A DNA stretch of 64,000 nucleotides from Rhodoferax ferrireducens T118 (GCF_000013605.1 NC_007908.1:3906001-3970000); one strand, 5' to 3'; shown: positions 43,198-55,331, numbered from the stretch's first letter. Notes: generated by a model not told the origin, from the sequence alone. Made by a program: numbers and translations.

Positions 43198-43452
43198 TCG
43201 CTTGATGGGGCATCAGCGCGTCGCCAGCTGTCCGGCGCACCGGCCAAGAACATCTTCTGGCAAGTCACGGACAGTGTGGCCATTGGAACGACCGCGCACT
43301 TGGAGGGCATCGTGCTGGGTAAAACGCTGGTTGCCGTGAATACGGGCGCATCGTCGAACGGCCGGCTGTTCGCACAAACTGCCGTCATGCTTCAAATGTC
43401 GCCGTCACGGCAATTGACATTAGATGAACCCTTCACCACTCACAGCTCTTGA
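43198..43452 (+). pseudogene. remnant of a DUF3494 (ice-binding-like) gene
   Basis: A plus-strand frame opens right after a stop, with no start codon. It encodes LSGAPAKNIFWQVTDSVAIG, TTAHLEGIVLGKTLVAVNTG and ASSNGRLFAQTAVMLQ. This is the C-terminal beta-helix end of DUF3494 proteins (ice-binding or adhesion-type), where NIFWQV...G...GT..H..G.I and NTGAS.NGRL.AQTAV are diagnostic. The remaining 60 per cent or more of the domain is missing upstream. It is therefore a decayed fragment in the 440-base gap between the Crp/Fnr gene and htpG. Confidence 0.72.
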
Positions 43453-43536
43453 AAGTGATGGGCATCGCCCATAATTGAAGGTTGGCGGCGCCGATCCCAG
43501 GGCGCCGGTTTCATTTGTCAGACCTTCGAACCCAAA

Positions 43537-45528
43537 ATGACCAAACAAACCCTTTCCTTCCAGGCCGAAGTGGCCCAGTTGCTGCACCTCGTCACCCATT
43601 CGCTGTACTCCAACAAAGAGATTTTCCTGCGCGAGTTGATTTCCAACGCGTCGGACGCCTGCGACAAGCTGCGTTACGAGGCCATCAACGACAGCGGCCT
43701 GTACGAAGACGCACCCACCCTTGAAGTGCGCGTGTCGTTCGACCCGGCGGCCAAAACGCTCACGATCTCCGACAACGGCATCGGTATGAGCGCACAGGAA
43801 GCCATTGACCACCTGGGCACGATTGCCAAGAGCGGCACCAAAGATTTTGTGAGCAAGCTCAGCGGCGACCAAAAAGCCGACTCGCAGCTCATCGGCCAGT
43901 TCGGCGTCGGTTTTTACTCCGGCTTTATCGTGGCCGACAAGATCACGGTCGAGTCGCGCCGCGCTGGCATGAAAGCCTCTGAGGGTGTGCGCTGGATCAG
44001 CGGCGGCGCCGGTGACTTTGAAGTTGAAACCATCGAGCGCGCAGCACGCGGCACCAGCGTCATCCTGCACCTGCGCGACGACGCCATGGACTATTGCAGC
44101 GCCTGGAAGCTCAAGAGCATCATCAACAAGTATTCAGACCACATCAGCCTGCCGATCCTGATGGAAAAAGAAGAGTGGAAAGATGGCGAACTGATCAACC
44201 CGAGTGACGAAAAGGGCGGCCGCCAGCCCGGTGGCATGGTCAAGACCGGCGAGTGGGAAACCGTCAACAAGGGCAACGCCATCTGGGCGCGCGCCAAGAA
44301 AGACATCACGCCCGAGCAGTACACCGAGTTCTACAAACAGATCAGCCATGATTTTGAGGCGCCGCTGGCCTACACCCACAACCGGGTCGAAGGCAGCACC
44401 GAATACACGCAACTGCTGTACCTGCCCAGCAAAGCGCCGATGGACTTGTTCAACCGCGAGAAGTCTGCGGGCGTCAAGCTCTATGTGAAACGCGTTTTCA
44501 TCATGGACGACGCCGAGGCGCTCTTACCCACCTACCTGCGCTTTGTCAAGGGCGTGGTCGATTCGGCCGACCTGCCGCTCAACGTGAGCCGGGAGCTTCT
44601 GCAGGAAAGCCGCGACGTCAAAGCCATCCGTGAAGGTTGTACCAAACGCGTGCTGGGCATGCTGGAAGATCTGGCCAAGCATGACAAGCTGCCAGCACCT
44701 TCCGCCGACGGCGGGACGGACACCACCGCAGGGGTTTCCGATGTCTTGAGTGAAGAAGACAAGGCCAACGAGGGCAAGTACAGCAAGTTCTACGCCGAAT
44801 TTGGCGCCGTGCTGAAAGAAGGCCTGGGCGAAGACTATGCCAACAAGGACCGTCTGGCCAAGCTCTTGCGTTTTGCCAGCAGCAGCACCGACACCGTGAG
44901 CGTGAGCTTCGCCGACTACAAGGCGCGCATGAAAGAAGGCCAGGAAGCCATCTACTACATCACCGCCGATACCCCGGCTGCCGCCAAGAACAGCCCGCAA
45001 CTCGAAGTGTTCAAGAAAAAGGGCATTGAAGTGCTCTTGATGACCGATCGCGTGGACGAATGGGCGCTGAACTACCTGCAGGAATTTGACGGCACGCCGC
45101 TGCAGTCCGTGGCCAAGGGCGCGGTCGACCTGGGCAAGCTGCAAGACGAGGCCGAGAAGAAAGCGGCCGAAGAAGCGGCTGAAACCTTCAAGCCCTTGCT
45201 GGCCAAGCTGAAAGAAGCGCTCAAAGACAAAGCCGAGGACGTGCGCGTGACCACCCGGCTGGTCGACTCGCCCGCCTGCCTGGTGGTGCAAGACCACGGC
45301 ATGAGCACCCAACTGGCGCGCATGCTCAAGCAGGCGGGTCAGGCCGCACCGGACGTCAAACCGGTGCTGGAAGTCAACGCCGAACACCCGCTGGTGAAAA
45401 AGCTCGATGGCTCGGTGCACTTCAACGACCTGGCCCACATCCTGTTCGACCAGGCGCTGCTGGCCGAAGGCGGCCTGCCCGCTGACCCGGCGGCTTATGT
45501 GAAACGGGTGAATGCCTTGTTGGTGTGA
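43537..45528 (+). CDS. htpG: molecular chaperone HtpG (Hsp90)
   Basis: The 663-residue cytosolic Hsp90 has the GHKL ATPase site: [40 protein letters not shown] and [20 protein letters not shown]. The middle domain has [20 protein letters not shown] and SREMLQ-like [20 protein letters not shown] with the catalytic Arg. The C-terminal dimerisation domain runs to the end. An acidic/Ala insert ([20 protein letters not shown]) at about 385-410 is somewhat longer than in E. coli. It has no operon partner. A strong terminator follows at 45605. Confidence 0.96.
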   Translation: MTKQTLSFQAEVAQLLHLVTHSLYSNKEIFLRELISNASDACDKLRYEAINDSGLYEDAPTLEVRVSFDPAAKTLTISDNGIGMSAQEAIDHLGTIAKSGTKDFVSKLSGDQKADSQLIGQFGVGFYSGFIVADKITVESRRAGMKASEGVRWISGGAGDFEVETIERAARGTSVILHLRDDAMDYCSAWKLKSIINKYSDHISLPILMEKEEWKDGELINPSDEKGGRQPGGMVKTGEWETVNKGNAIWARAKKDITPEQYTEFYKQISHDFEAPLAYTHNRVEGSTEYTQLLYLPSKAPMDLFNREKSAGVKLYVKRVFIMDDAEALLPTYLRFVKGVVDSADLPLNVSRELLQESRDVKAIREGCTKRVLGMLEDLAKHDKLPAPSADGGTDTTAGVSDVLSEEDKANEGKYSKFYAEFGAVLKEGLGEDYANKDRLAKLLRFASSSTDTVSVSFADYKARMKEGQEAIYYITADTPAAAKNSPQLEVFKKKGIEVLLMTDRVDEWALNYLQEFDGTPLQSVAKGAVDLGKLQDEAEKKAAEEAAETFKPLLAKLKEALKDKAEDVRVTTRLVDSPACLVVQDHGMSTQLARMLKQAGQAAPDVKPVLEVNAEHPLVKKLDGSVHFNDLAHILFDQALLAEGGLPADPAAYVKRVNALLV

Positions 45529-45529
45529 T

Positions 45530-45595
45530 TTTTATATAACAAATAAGGCTCTAACCCCTGTCGCTACTGCGTTATATGCTACTTAATTAGTAGCA
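45530..45595 (-). repeat. interspersed repeat copy after htpG
   Basis: Read in reverse it is TTGCTACTAATTAAGTAGCA, TATAACGCAGTAGCGACAGG, then GGTTAGAGCCTTATTTGTTA. The palindrome GCTACTAATTAAGTAGC is perfect. It begins 2 bases after the htpG stop and precedes the terminator. Confidence 0.85.
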
Positions 45596-45604
45596 ATTCA
45601 AGCG

Positions 45605-45643
45605 CAAAAAGCCCCGCAGTCAAACCGACTGGCGGGGCTTTTT
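45605..45643. terminator. bidirectional terminator between htpG and the bkd operon
   Basis: AAAAAGCCCCGC pairs with GCGGGGCTTTTT, with AGTC/GACT extending the stem. A run of A precedes and a run of T follows, so it can stop transcription from both convergent sides. Confidence 0.92.
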
Positions 45644-45712
45644 TTAGGGGTGCTTGTGTGTCGGCGGCAATCTAACGCGGCGTTGCCCCCGGGCTTGTCA
45701 TCGTGCCGTCAG

Positions 45713-47011
45713 CTATGCCACCAGCAGCGTGCCCGGGCATTCCAGGTAACCGCGCATTCTTTGGATGAATTCAGCCGCATACATGCCGTCCACCACCCGG
45801 TGGTCGAACGATGACGACAGGTTCATCATCTTGCGCGCCACCACCAGCCCGCCTCTGATCATGGGCCGCTCAACGATGCGGTTGGTGCCCACAATGCCCA
45901 CTTCGGGGTGGTTGATCACCGGGGTGCTGACAATACCCCCCAGCGCGCCCAGGCTGGTCAGGGTGATGGTGGAGCCGCTCAAATCCTCGCGCGCGGCCTT
46001 GCCGCTGCGGGCGGCTTCGCTGGCGCGCAGCACGGCGCTTGCTGTGGCCCACAGGTCCAGCGTTTCGGCGTGGCGGATCACCGGCACCATCAGACCGTTG
46101 CTGGTCTGGGTGGCCATGCCCAGATGCACGGCCGAATAACGGGTGACCACACCGGCTTCGTCGTCATAACGGGCGTTGACCTCGGGGTGCTCACGCACCG
46201 CCAGCACCATGGCGCGGATCAAGAACGGCAGCAGGGTCAGGCGGCCCCGCGTGGCGCCGTACTGGGTGTTCAAGCGCGCGCGCAGGTCTTCGAGTTCGGT
46301 CACGTCGATTTCTTCGACATAGGTGAAGTGCGGAATGCGGCGTTTCGCCTCCTGCATTTTTTGCGCGATCTTGCGGCGCAGGCCAATCACGGGGATGGCC
46401 TCTTCGCCGTCGCGTTGCGCGTAGCGCTGATCGGCCCCGGCCCGCTCGGGTGCGTGCCCGCCGCGCTTGGCGTGGGCATCCAGATCGTCTTGCGTGATGC
46501 GGCCGGCCGGGCCGGTGCCTGTGATGGTGCCCAGGTCAATACCCAGTTCCCAGGCCTGGCGCCGCACCGCGGGGGCGGCAATGGACAAGGCGCCGCGCGG
46601 TCGGGCAACCGGTGCTGTCGCGGTCGGCGCAGGTTGGGGCGCGGCTACGGTTGCCAGCGCTGGTGTTGGGGTTTTGGCCGCAGGGGCAGGTGCTGCCACG
46701 GGTGCAGCCACAGCAGCTGCTGGCGCTGTCACAGGCACGACCGCCGCATCGGCGGCGGGCTGAGCCGAACCTTGCACTTCAATGTGGATGATCTCGGTGC
46801 CCACCGCCACCACCTGCCCTGCCGTGACGTTGAGCGACACCACGGTGCCCGCCACCGAGGACGGGATTTCAACCGTGGCTTTGTCGGTCATCACGTCGGC
46901 CAGGATCTGGTCCTCGGCGACCACGTCGCCCACCTTCACATGCCAGACCACCAGCTCGACTTCGGCAATGCCTTCGCCAATATCGGGCATCTTGATTGTT
47001 TGAATGCTCAT
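45713..47011 (-). CDS. bkdB: branched-chain 2-oxoacid dehydrogenase E2 (dihydrolipoyl acyltransferase)
   Basis: The 432-residue E2 transfers the acyl group from E1 to CoA. It has one lipoyl domain with lipoylated Lys44 in MTDKATVEIPSS, an Ala/Pro-rich hinge (about 85-140), a peripheral subunit-binding domain (SIAAPAVRRQAWELGIDLGT, TGPAGRITQDDLDAH) and the catalytic domain with active-site His404 in SFDHRVVDG and the upstream GIVSTPVINHPEVGIVGTNR. The start has GGAG 8 bases upstream. It is the last bkd gene; a lipoamide dehydrogenase (E3) does not follow, so E3 must come from another locus. Confidence 0.93.
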   Translation of the reverse strand: MSIQTIKMPDIGEGIAEVELVVWHVKVGDVVAEDQILADVMTDKATVEIPSSVAGTVVSLNVTAGQVVAVGTEIIHIEVQGSAQPAADAAVVPVTAPAAAVAAPVAAPAPAAKTPTPALATVAAPQPAPTATAPVARPRGALSIAAPAVRRQAWELGIDLGTITGTGPAGRITQDDLDAHAKRGGHAPERAGADQRYAQRDGEEAIPVIGLRRKIAQKMQEAKRRIPHFTYVEEIDVTELEDLRARLNTQYGATRGRLTLLPFLIRAMVLAVREHPEVNARYDDEAGVVTRYSAVHLGMATQTSNGLMVPVIRHAETLDLWATASAVLRASEAARSGKAAREDLSGSTITLTSLGALGGIVSTPVINHPEVGIVGTNRIVERPMIRGGLVVARKMMNLSSSFDHRVVDGMYAAEFIQRMRGYLECPGTLLVA

Positions 47012-47012
47012 C

Positions 47013-48050
47013 TCAGGACTCCATCACACGTTTGAATGCCGCTGCAACCCGCGCTGGCCCGGGGAAATACGCCCACTCCTGCGCGTGTGGGTAAGGGGTA
47101 TCCCAGCCCGCCACACGCTCAATCGGGGCTTGCAGGTGGTAAAAACAATGCTCCTGAATCAGGCTTGAGAGTTCAGCGCCCAGCCCGTTGGTGCGGGTCG
47201 CCTCATGCACGATCACGCAGCGGCCGGTCTTTTTGACCGAGGCCACCAGGGTGTCGAGGTCCAGCGGCCACAGGCTGCGCAGATCGATGATTTCAGCGTC
47301 CACCCCGCTCTCGTTCGCCGCCGCTTCGGCCACATAGACCATGGTGCCGTAAGCAATCACGGTCAGCGCCGACCCCGGCCGCACGACCGCCGCCGAGTCC
47401 AGCGGCACGGTGTAGTAACCCTCGGGCACCAAACCCAGCGGGTGCTTGGACCAGGGCACCACCGGCTTCTCGTGGTGGCCATCAAACGGGCCGTTGTAGA
47501 GCCGCTTGGGCTCCAGAAAGATGACCGGGTCGTCGTTCTCGATCGACGCAATCAGCAACCCTTTGGCGTCATACGGATTGGACGGCATCACGGTGCGCAG
47601 GCCGCAGACCTGGGTGAACATGGCCTCCGGGCTCTGGCTGTGGGTTTGTCCGCCGTAGATGCCGCCGCCACATGGCATGCGGATGGTCATCGGACAGGTA
47701 AAGTCACCGGCCGAGCGGTAACGCAAGCGCGCCGCCTCCGACACGATCTGATCAGTGGCGGGATAAACATAGTCGGCAAACTGAATCTCGACCACCGGGC
47801 GCAGGCCGTAGGCGGCCATGCCAACGGCCGTGCCGACAATACCGCCCTCGGAAATGGGGGCGTCAAACACGCGCTGGTTGCCGTACTTCTGCTGCAGCCC
47901 TTCGGTGCAGCGGAACACGCCGCCAAAATAGCCCACGTCCTGGCCATACACGACCACGTTGCTGTCACGCGCCAGCATCACATCCATGGCGGAGCGCAGC
48001 GCCTGGATCATGGTCATCGGGGTTGTGTTGGGAGTGTTGTTGTCCGTCAT
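47013..48050 (-). CDS. bkdA2: branched-chain 2-oxoacid dehydrogenase E1 beta
   Basis: The 345-residue subunit starts at ATG 48048-48050, 2 bases past the E1 alpha stop and 8 bases after GGGAG; a TTG two codons upstream is disfavoured. Transketolase pyrimidine-domain marks are QDVGYFGGVFRCTEGLQQKY, PISEGGIVGTAVGMAAYGLR and CPMTIRMPCGGGIYGGQTHS; the C-terminal domain has ALTVIAYGTMVYVAEAAANE, DLRSLWPLDLDTLVASVKKT and VIVHEATRTNGLGAELSSLI. It forms the alpha2beta2 E1 with the preceding gene, decarboxylating 2-oxoisovalerate and relatives. Wording is very close to Pseudomonas BkdA2. Confidence 0.94.
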   Translation of the reverse strand: MTDNNTPNTTPMTMIQALRSAMDVMLARDSNVVVYGQDVGYFGGVFRCTEGLQQKYGNQRVFDAPISEGGIVGTAVGMAAYGLRPVVEIQFADYVYPATDQIVSEAARLRYRSAGDFTCPMTIRMPCGGGIYGGQTHSQSPEAMFTQVCGLRTVMPSNPYDAKGLLIASIENDDPVIFLEPKRLYNGPFDGHHEKPVVPWSKHPLGLVPEGYYTVPLDSAAVVRPGSALTVIAYGTMVYVAEAAANESGVDAEIIDLRSLWPLDLDTLVASVKKTGRCVIVHEATRTNGLGAELSSLIQEHCFYHLQAPIERVAGWDTPYPHAQEWAYFPGPARVAAAFKRVMES

Positions 48051-48052
48051 GA

Positions 48053-49336
<1,284 letters not shown>

Positions 49337-49511
49337 TCAGCTCAAGAAGCCGGTCGGGTAGCCGCACTCTGAGCCAACAATGCAGCAATGCCTACGGGAT
49401 CACCGCAGGCATTGCTTGGGGTGTGAAGCATAACGGATTTTGCTTGATCGCCCCACAAATACACAAGGCCAAGGTCGCCCACGCCGACGTCAATCTCCGC
49501 CACCTTGGGTA

Positions 49512-49570
49512 ACAAAAAGACCCGCTAGCCCCCGTCGATTCAGCGCAAGAAACTATCAAAACAATAGCAA
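49512..49570 (-). repeat. interspersed repeat copy between bkdA1 and the GST gene
   Basis: Read in reverse it is TTGCTATTGTTTTGATAGTT, TCTTGCGCTGAATCGACGGG, then GGCTAGCGGGTCTTTTTGTT. It lies 28 bases beyond the GST stop and about 220 bases upstream of bkdA1. Confidence 0.85.
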
Positions 49571-49598
49571 TCACGCATTGACTTGGATGTGAACGCGC

Positions 49599-50237
49599 TC
49601 AGTCCGTTGGGCGGTAGGTGCTGGCGCCGTGCGGTGCCGCGGTGAACTCCGGCAGCGCTTCGGCTCTGGAGGAGAACTCGCGCAGGGCCGGGTAGTTTTC
49701 TGCCGGGACGATCTCGGGCAGCATTTGCTGGGTGAACTGCCATGCCACCGCCGCGCTGACACCGGCCTGGTTGATCGTGGTGCGGGTGAATGCCAACGGC
49801 CGACGTTTGAATTCCGATTCAAGCGCGCCATACGCAGCCAGTAGCTGGCCGGTCACGCGTGTCATCCAGGGTTCATGCAACTTCTCGAGCGGCCGCAAGT
49901 TTCGTTCGTAAACGATCTGGACGCTTTTTTCACAGGCGGCCAGGGCCAGCCCGATCACGCAAAGCGCATGCTGGCGCTCGGCCAGGCCAGCGGGCATCAG
50001 GCTCTTGCGCGGTGTCGCCAGCGCTTCGGCAAACTCCAGGATCAGCGTCGAATCCATCAGCACTTCGCCGTCATCGCAGACCAGCGACGGCGCTTTGACG
50101 ACAGGGTTGATTCTCTGAAACTGTGCGAAGGTGCTGAAGACCGAGAGCGAGCGGTGCTCAAAGCGCAAGCCCAACAACTGCAAAGAGATCGCCACGCGGC
50201 GGACGTAGGGCGAATCGAGCATGCCGATGAGTTCCAT
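49599..50237 (-). CDS. glutathione S-transferase family protein
   Basis: The 212-residue protein has the N-terminal thioredoxin-like GST domain (MELIGMLDSPYVRRVAISLQ, with Ser9 in the SPYVRR position as possible catalytic residue, RINPVVKAPSLVCDDGEVLM, then DSTLILEFAE for glutathione binding). The all-helical C-terminal domain follows (residues about 90-200). Wording is that of bacterial Ser- or beta/zeta-like GSTs. It is a cytoplasmic conjugating or isomerising enzyme; the substrate is not visible. It is monocistronic between repeats. Confidence 0.87.
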   Translation of the reverse strand: MELIGMLDSPYVRRVAISLQLLGLRFEHRSLSVFSTFAQFQRINPVVKAPSLVCDDGEVLMDSTLILEFAEALATPRKSLMPAGLAERQHALCVIGLALAACEKSVQIVYERNLRPLEKLHEPWMTRVTGQLLAAYGALESEFKRRPLAFTRTTINQAGVSAAVAWQFTQQMLPEIVPAENYPALREFSSRAEALPEFTAAPHGASTYRPTD

Positions 50238-50283
50238 GGGTTCTCCTTGTCAATGTGTCTGCTATCTTTGCCGCCTCAATGAG

Positions 50284-50772
50284 TTAGCGCTCATCAGCGG
50301 GCGCAGGAAGGATTGAGGCTAGCTCACCCTCGATGTCTAAGCCGTGCGAGGCAGCGAGGCGTGCGATGTGAACGCCAAAGACACCACGCAGTTCACCCAC
50401 AGCACCATTGAAAATCCAGCTTGCGTAGTGGCCTTGGTGAGCACCAAACTGAATGACATGGCGATCATCGGTCTCGACTGTGGCGAGGAACTTCCGACAT
50501 GCGGCCCGCATCGCGCGAAGACTGAGTGGCAATTCCTTCTCGGCGTCGAGTTTTCCAAGTTCGGCGGTGAGAAACTCTCGAATGCGAAGAACGGACTCAA
50601 CGCAGTGACGTGGCACCTCCATTTCGGACGGAACAAACAGGACCCGCCTGTCTTCCAGGAATGCGAGGACGCGTCGGGCCACAACACACTCCGCCTCGGG
50701 TGGATTCCATTGAGCGCCGAAGATGGGAACGCTGAGGCCGGTGACGCGGGAGACGACTTCACGAAATTTCAT
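50284..50772 (-). CDS. DUF6650-like hypothetical protein
   Basis: The 162-residue protein starts at ATG 50770-50772 behind AGGAG. It contains PIFGAQWNPPEAECVVARRV, LAFLEDRRVLFVPSEMEVPR, HCVESVLRIREFLTAELGKL and LSLRAMRAACRKFLATVETD. I recall this pattern from a small family of unknown function (DUF6650) scattered in diverse bacteria, often near mobile or defence genes; that match is from memory. It has no signal peptide or membrane segment. It lies 46 bases downstream of nothing recognisable and upstream of the GST gene on the same strand. The function is unknown. Confidence 0.65.
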   Translation of the reverse strand: MKFREVVSRVTGLSVPIFGAQWNPPEAECVVARRVLAFLEDRRVLFVPSEMEVPRHCVESVLRIREFLTAELGKLDAEKELPLSLRAMRAACRKFLATVETDDRHVIQFGAHQGHYASWIFNGAVGELRGVFGVHIARLAASHGLDIEGELASILPAPADER

Positions 50773-50979
50773 TGGTGCTCCTGAGCGTTATAAAAGGTAA
50801 ATCGCAGACACTGCGGTATGACTTGGCTGCGGGAAGAATTGCCAAGCCCTCGTCAGTCAAGGATATCTTTAACATTCGTGCAGACCTCCAAATGATGATT
50901 GGGACCGCTCAAGACAACCGCTATTGACAGTCGGCTCAAGACGTTGCGAAAAGCTTTCAGCCACCTAAGCTTATCGACA

Positions 50980-51033
50980 AATCCAGGCTGTAGCCCCCGT
51001 CAATACTGCGCAAGAAGCTATTAAATAAATAGC
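50980..51033 (-). repeat. interspersed repeat copy after the ABC permease gene
   Basis: Read in reverse it is GTGCTATTTATTTAATAGCT, TCTTGCGCAGTATTGACGGG, then GGCTACAGCCTGGATTTG. It starts 18 bases past the stop of the exporter permease. Confidence 0.85.
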
Positions 51034-51051
51034 ACTCATCCAACTGTCGTG

Positions 51052-51873
51052 CTAACCCCGGAACCGCTTGCGCGTCAGCGCCAGCGCGATCCAGAAGCCT
51101 CCCACCGTGTACACCGCCAGCACCAGCACATGACGCAACGCATGCGTCGGCCACTGGTCCATGAACAGGGGGCGCACCAGTTCGACGGCGTTGGTCAGCG
51201 GCAGCCAGCTCGATATCGTGCGCACCACCACAGGCAATTGCTCCAGCGGGAAAAAGATGCCGCTCAGGAACATCATGGGTGTCAGAAACAGCGTGAAGTA
51301 GTAGGTGAAAAAGTCGTAGCCCTTGGCCAGCGCGTTAAAGATCAGCGCAATACAACTGAAGGTGATGCCCACGCCCAGCAGCACCGGCCAGGCCACCAGC
51401 AGCTTCGGGCTGTAGCTGATGCCCAGGGCCAGCATCACGCCCAGAATGGCCGTCACGGTGAACAGCGCCTTGAACGCGGCCCACAGCATCTCGGCCAGCA
51501 CGATGTCGTCCAGGTTCACCGGCGCATTCATGATGCCGTCCCACGTTTTTTGCACATGCATGCGCGAAAACGCCGAGTACAGCGCCTCAAAACTGGCCGC
51601 CTGCATGGCGCTCATGCAGATCGAGCCGCTGGCCAGAAACAGGATGTAGGGCACCGGCGTGCCGTCGACGCTGACCTTGCCGACCAGCGCGCCCATGCCG
51701 TAGCCAAAAGCGACCAGCCACATCAATGGTTCGGCAATATTGCCCACCAGGCTGGGAATGGCCAGCTTGCGCCAGACCAGCAGATTGCGCAGGAATACCG
51801 GCCACCAGCGCATTGAGAGTTCGGGCGCGCGCCAGACTGATTGATGGACTGGGGTGTTCGTTTGAGTGCTCAT
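51052..51873 (-). CDS. ABC-2 type exporter permease, NodJ-like
   Basis: The 273-residue inner-membrane protein has six hydrophobic segments. Family marks are WRAPELSMRWWPVFLRNLLV at the N-terminus, LVAFGYGMGALVGKV, PYILFLASGSICMSAMQAAS, FEALYSAFSRMHVQKTWDGI and FLTPMMFLSGIFFPLEQLPV. This is the NodJ/DrrB class that exports lipids or lipo-oligosaccharides. Its start overlaps the ATPase stop by 4 bases (ATGA). NodIJ-like pairs without nod genes are common in Burkholderiales, so no nodulation role is implied. Confidence 0.88.
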   Translation of the reverse strand: MSTQTNTPVHQSVWRAPELSMRWWPVFLRNLLVWRKLAIPSLVGNIAEPLMWLVAFGYGMGALVGKVSVDGTPVPYILFLASGSICMSAMQAASFEALYSAFSRMHVQKTWDGIMNAPVNLDDIVLAEMLWAAFKALFTVTAILGVMLALGISYSPKLLVAWPVLLGVGITFSCIALIFNALAKGYDFFTYYFTLFLTPMMFLSGIFFPLEQLPVVVRTISSWLPLTNAVELVRPLFMDQWPTHALRHVLVLAVYTVGGFWIALALTRKRFRG

Positions 51874-52793
51874 GCCTCCTCCCTGATCTGGCGGCCGGTG
51901 AGTTTGAGAAACAAATCCTCCAGATTGGCCGGACGGTGCAGCGTACGCAGCTGCGGGTAAGCGGCCAGCGCCTGCAGCAACGGTTTGGCGTCAAGCGTAT
52001 AGAAAAACACCGTCTCGCCACTCACCTCCGTGCGCGCCGCCAAGGCTTTGAGTGGCGAATCCGCCAGCGCCAGCGCGCCCGCGCCAAAGACCTCGACCAC
52101 ATCGGGCTCCAGATACTGGGCAATCAGATCGCGCGGCGCCCCTTCGGCAATCTTCCTGCCATGGTCCACCACCAGCAGCCGGTTGCACAGTCGCTCGGCC
52201 TCGTCCATGAAGTGTGTGGTCAGCAAGATCGATTTGCCTTCGGCCAGCAACAACTGCAGGCGCTCCCACATCAGGTGGCGCGCCTGCGGGTCCAGCCCGG
52301 TGGTGGGCTCGTCCAGCAGCAACAAGCGCGGGTTGTTGACCAGCGCGCGCGCCAGGCTCAGGCGTCGCTTCATGCCGCCCGAGAGCTCACCCGGTTTGGC
52401 ATTGGCCTTGTGGGTCAGAGAGGCAAACTGCAGCAGCGCCGGCACGCGTTCACGGATTTGCGCGTCCTTCATGCCGAAGTAGCGGCCATAGACCAGCAGG
52501 TTCTCGGCACACGTAAAGTCGGGGTCGAGCGTGTCGAACTGGCTCACCACGCCCAGCTGCGTCTTGATGGCCAGCGCGTCACGCGGCATGTGCAGGCCAA
52601 ACGCGGTGACCAGCCCCTCATCGGGCACGGTCAGGCCCAGACACATGCGGATGGTGGTGGTCTTGCCCGCGCCGTTGGGACCGATCACGCCCAGGCATTC
52701 GCCCGGCGCGATTTCAAAAGACATGTCGCTCACCACCGTGGCGTCAGCGTAGCGCTTGACCAGGTGTTCGACAGATAGGATGGATTCACTCAT
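51870..52793 (-). CDS. ABC exporter ATP-binding protein, NodI-like
   Basis: The 307-residue ATPase starts at ATG 52791-52793 (MSESILSVEHLVKRY); the frame is open 270 bases further but that part is not conserved and runs through the purT leader antisense. It has Walker A GPNGAGKTTTIRM, the NodI-type QLGVVSQFDTLDPDFTCAEN, the signature LSGGMKRRLSLARALV, Walker B LLLLDEPTTGLDPQAR and THFMDEAERLC. With the coupled permease it forms a two-gene lipid/drug exporter. The substrate is unknown. Confidence 0.9.
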   Translation of the reverse strand: MSESILSVEHLVKRYADATVVSDMSFEIAPGECLGVIGPNGAGKTTTIRMCLGLTVPDEGLVTAFGLHMPRDALAIKTQLGVVSQFDTLDPDFTCAENLLVYGRYFGMKDAQIRERVPALLQFASLTHKANAKPGELSGGMKRRLSLARALVNNPRLLLLDEPTTGLDPQARHLMWERLQLLLAEGKSILLTTHFMDEAERLCNRLLVVDHGRKIAEGAPRDLIAQYLEPDVVEVFGAGALALADSPLKALAARTEVSGETVFFYTLDAKPLLQALAAYPQLRTLHRPANLEDLFLKLTGRQIREEA

Positions 52794-52863
52794 GGGCGGA
52801 ATTGTCGCCCAGCCGGCGTGGGCCGCGCACGCGTCGGATAAATCCAATGCTGGCCACCGCTGA

Positions 52864-54245
<1,382 letters not shown>

Positions 54246-54268
54246 ATCCTCAAGCCAGCCAAAAACAA

Positions 54269-54934
54269 CTAGTTTTTGTCGTAGTTCGGCGAGCGTGGCC
54301 CGTACAACATACCGTTGGCCGTACCTGCCGACAACAGGCGCGTAGTGGCAACGCCCGCAACCTGATGACTTTGATCCAGCGCAGTCGCCATCACCTGTTT
54401 GATGATGGCCGTAATCAACAACCCGGCCAATCCCCCTTGCTGCTGGCTTCGCCCCTCTTCGCTGGAGGCAGAAGCGGCGCCGGTCCACAGCAACTTGCCG
54501 GTTTTCAAGTCCACCAACTTGGCTTCGGCCGAGACGACCGAGGCACTGCTGATCACCTGGTACACCGTTCCGTACTTGCCGATTGTGATGTACAGGGCCG
54601 CATCCGCGCCAAATATCTGGCGCAACTTGTCGACCGGCGTCGCGTGCATATCAGTTGCTTGCGTCATCCCGTTTTCCTTGAAGGCTTCGGCCACCAAGGT
54701 TACGGGCATCACGTAGTAGCCGGCCTCGGCAAGTGGTCGGGTGGCATGGGACAGCACGCTGTACGAGGCCTGCACTTCAGGTGTGTTGTTCACCGGCGGC
54801 AAGATCAAAATGGAGCGTGGACGGCTTTCCTTGTACGCGGTGTAATCGAAAGGTGGTGCTTTGGTCGCGCATCCCGTCATCACGAGGAAGCTGGCGGTCA
54901 CAGCCAGTACTTTAAAATATTTTTTCCAGTTCAT
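54269..54934 (-). CDS. GNA1162/DUF799 family lipoprotein
   Basis: The 221-residue lipoprotein has signal peptide and lipobox VMTGC (Cys22). The family is shown by FDYTAYKESRPRSILILPPV, NNTPEVQASYSVLSHATRPL and AEAGYYVMPVTLVAEAFKEN, with AKLVDLKTGKLLWTG later. The Neisseria homologue GNA1162 is a surface-linked antigen with a TolB-like fold. It is the third of a conserved trio with CsgG-like and DUF4810 lipoproteins and starts 12 bases after the DUF4810 stop. The trio is probably an outer-membrane complex; its cargo is unknown. Confidence 0.88.
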   Translation of the reverse strand: MNWKKYFKVLAVTASFLVMTGCATKAPPFDYTAYKESRPRSILILPPVNNTPEVQASYSVLSHATRPLAEAGYYVMPVTLVAEAFKENGMTQATDMHATPVDKLRQIFGADAALYITIGKYGTVYQVISSASVVSAEAKLVDLKTGKLLWTGAASASSEEGRSQQQGGLAGLLITAIIKQVMATALDQSHQVAGVATTRLLSAGTANGMLYGPRSPNYDKN

Positions 54935-54945
54935 AGGGCCTTCTC

Positions 54946-55302
54946 TTATTTCTTGAAATTGCGCAACAGGAAGTCCATGAATGTTTCAGATTCAGGATAC
55001 TGTTTCTTTTCGGTCTGCATTTGTTGGGCAAACTGGTCCAATTTACCCTGCTGCCCATACAGCAAGCCCAGGTGAGCGTAGTAGCCCGGTGGCACAGCTC
55101 CCCCGCTGGCCTTGATCTTCTGCAAGTCTTCTTCCATGAGCTGCGTTTGCGCATCCGGACTCAGCTTGTCGGCGCGGAAGTACGCATCTACGTTGTTCTG
55201 GTAGCCCTGCCATTGGTAGAGAGAAGCCGGTTTGGTGGCACACCCCCCCAACGCTGCACAGACCAGCAGCACCGCTGCCGCACTTGATCGACTATTTGAC
55301 AT
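54946..55302 (-). CDS. DUF4810 family lipoprotein
   Basis: The 118-residue protein starts at ATG 55300-55302, 7 bases after AAGGAAA; an upstream ATG would overlap the csgG-like gene. The signal peptide ends in ALGGC (Cys20). The mature part LYQWQGYQNNVDAYFRADKL, then GGAVPPGYYAHLGLLYGQQG and FMDFLLRNFKK is DUF4810. It looks like a short helical TPR-type unit. It sits between the CsgG-like and DUF799 genes in one operon. Confidence 0.87.
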   Translation of the reverse strand: MSNSRSSAAAVLLVCAALGGCATKPASLYQWQGYQNNVDAYFRADKLSPDAQTQLMEEDLQKIKASGGAVPPGYYAHLGLLYGQQGKLDQFAQQMQTEKKQYPESETFMDFLLRNFKK

Positions 55303-55331
55303 GTATTTTCCTTGGTGTGATTGGTAAGCGA

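Noticed and set aside
51052..52793. A nodulation-related role for the NodIJ-like pair
   Set aside because: No other nod genes are present, and such exporter pairs are widespread in non-symbiotic Burkholderiales.
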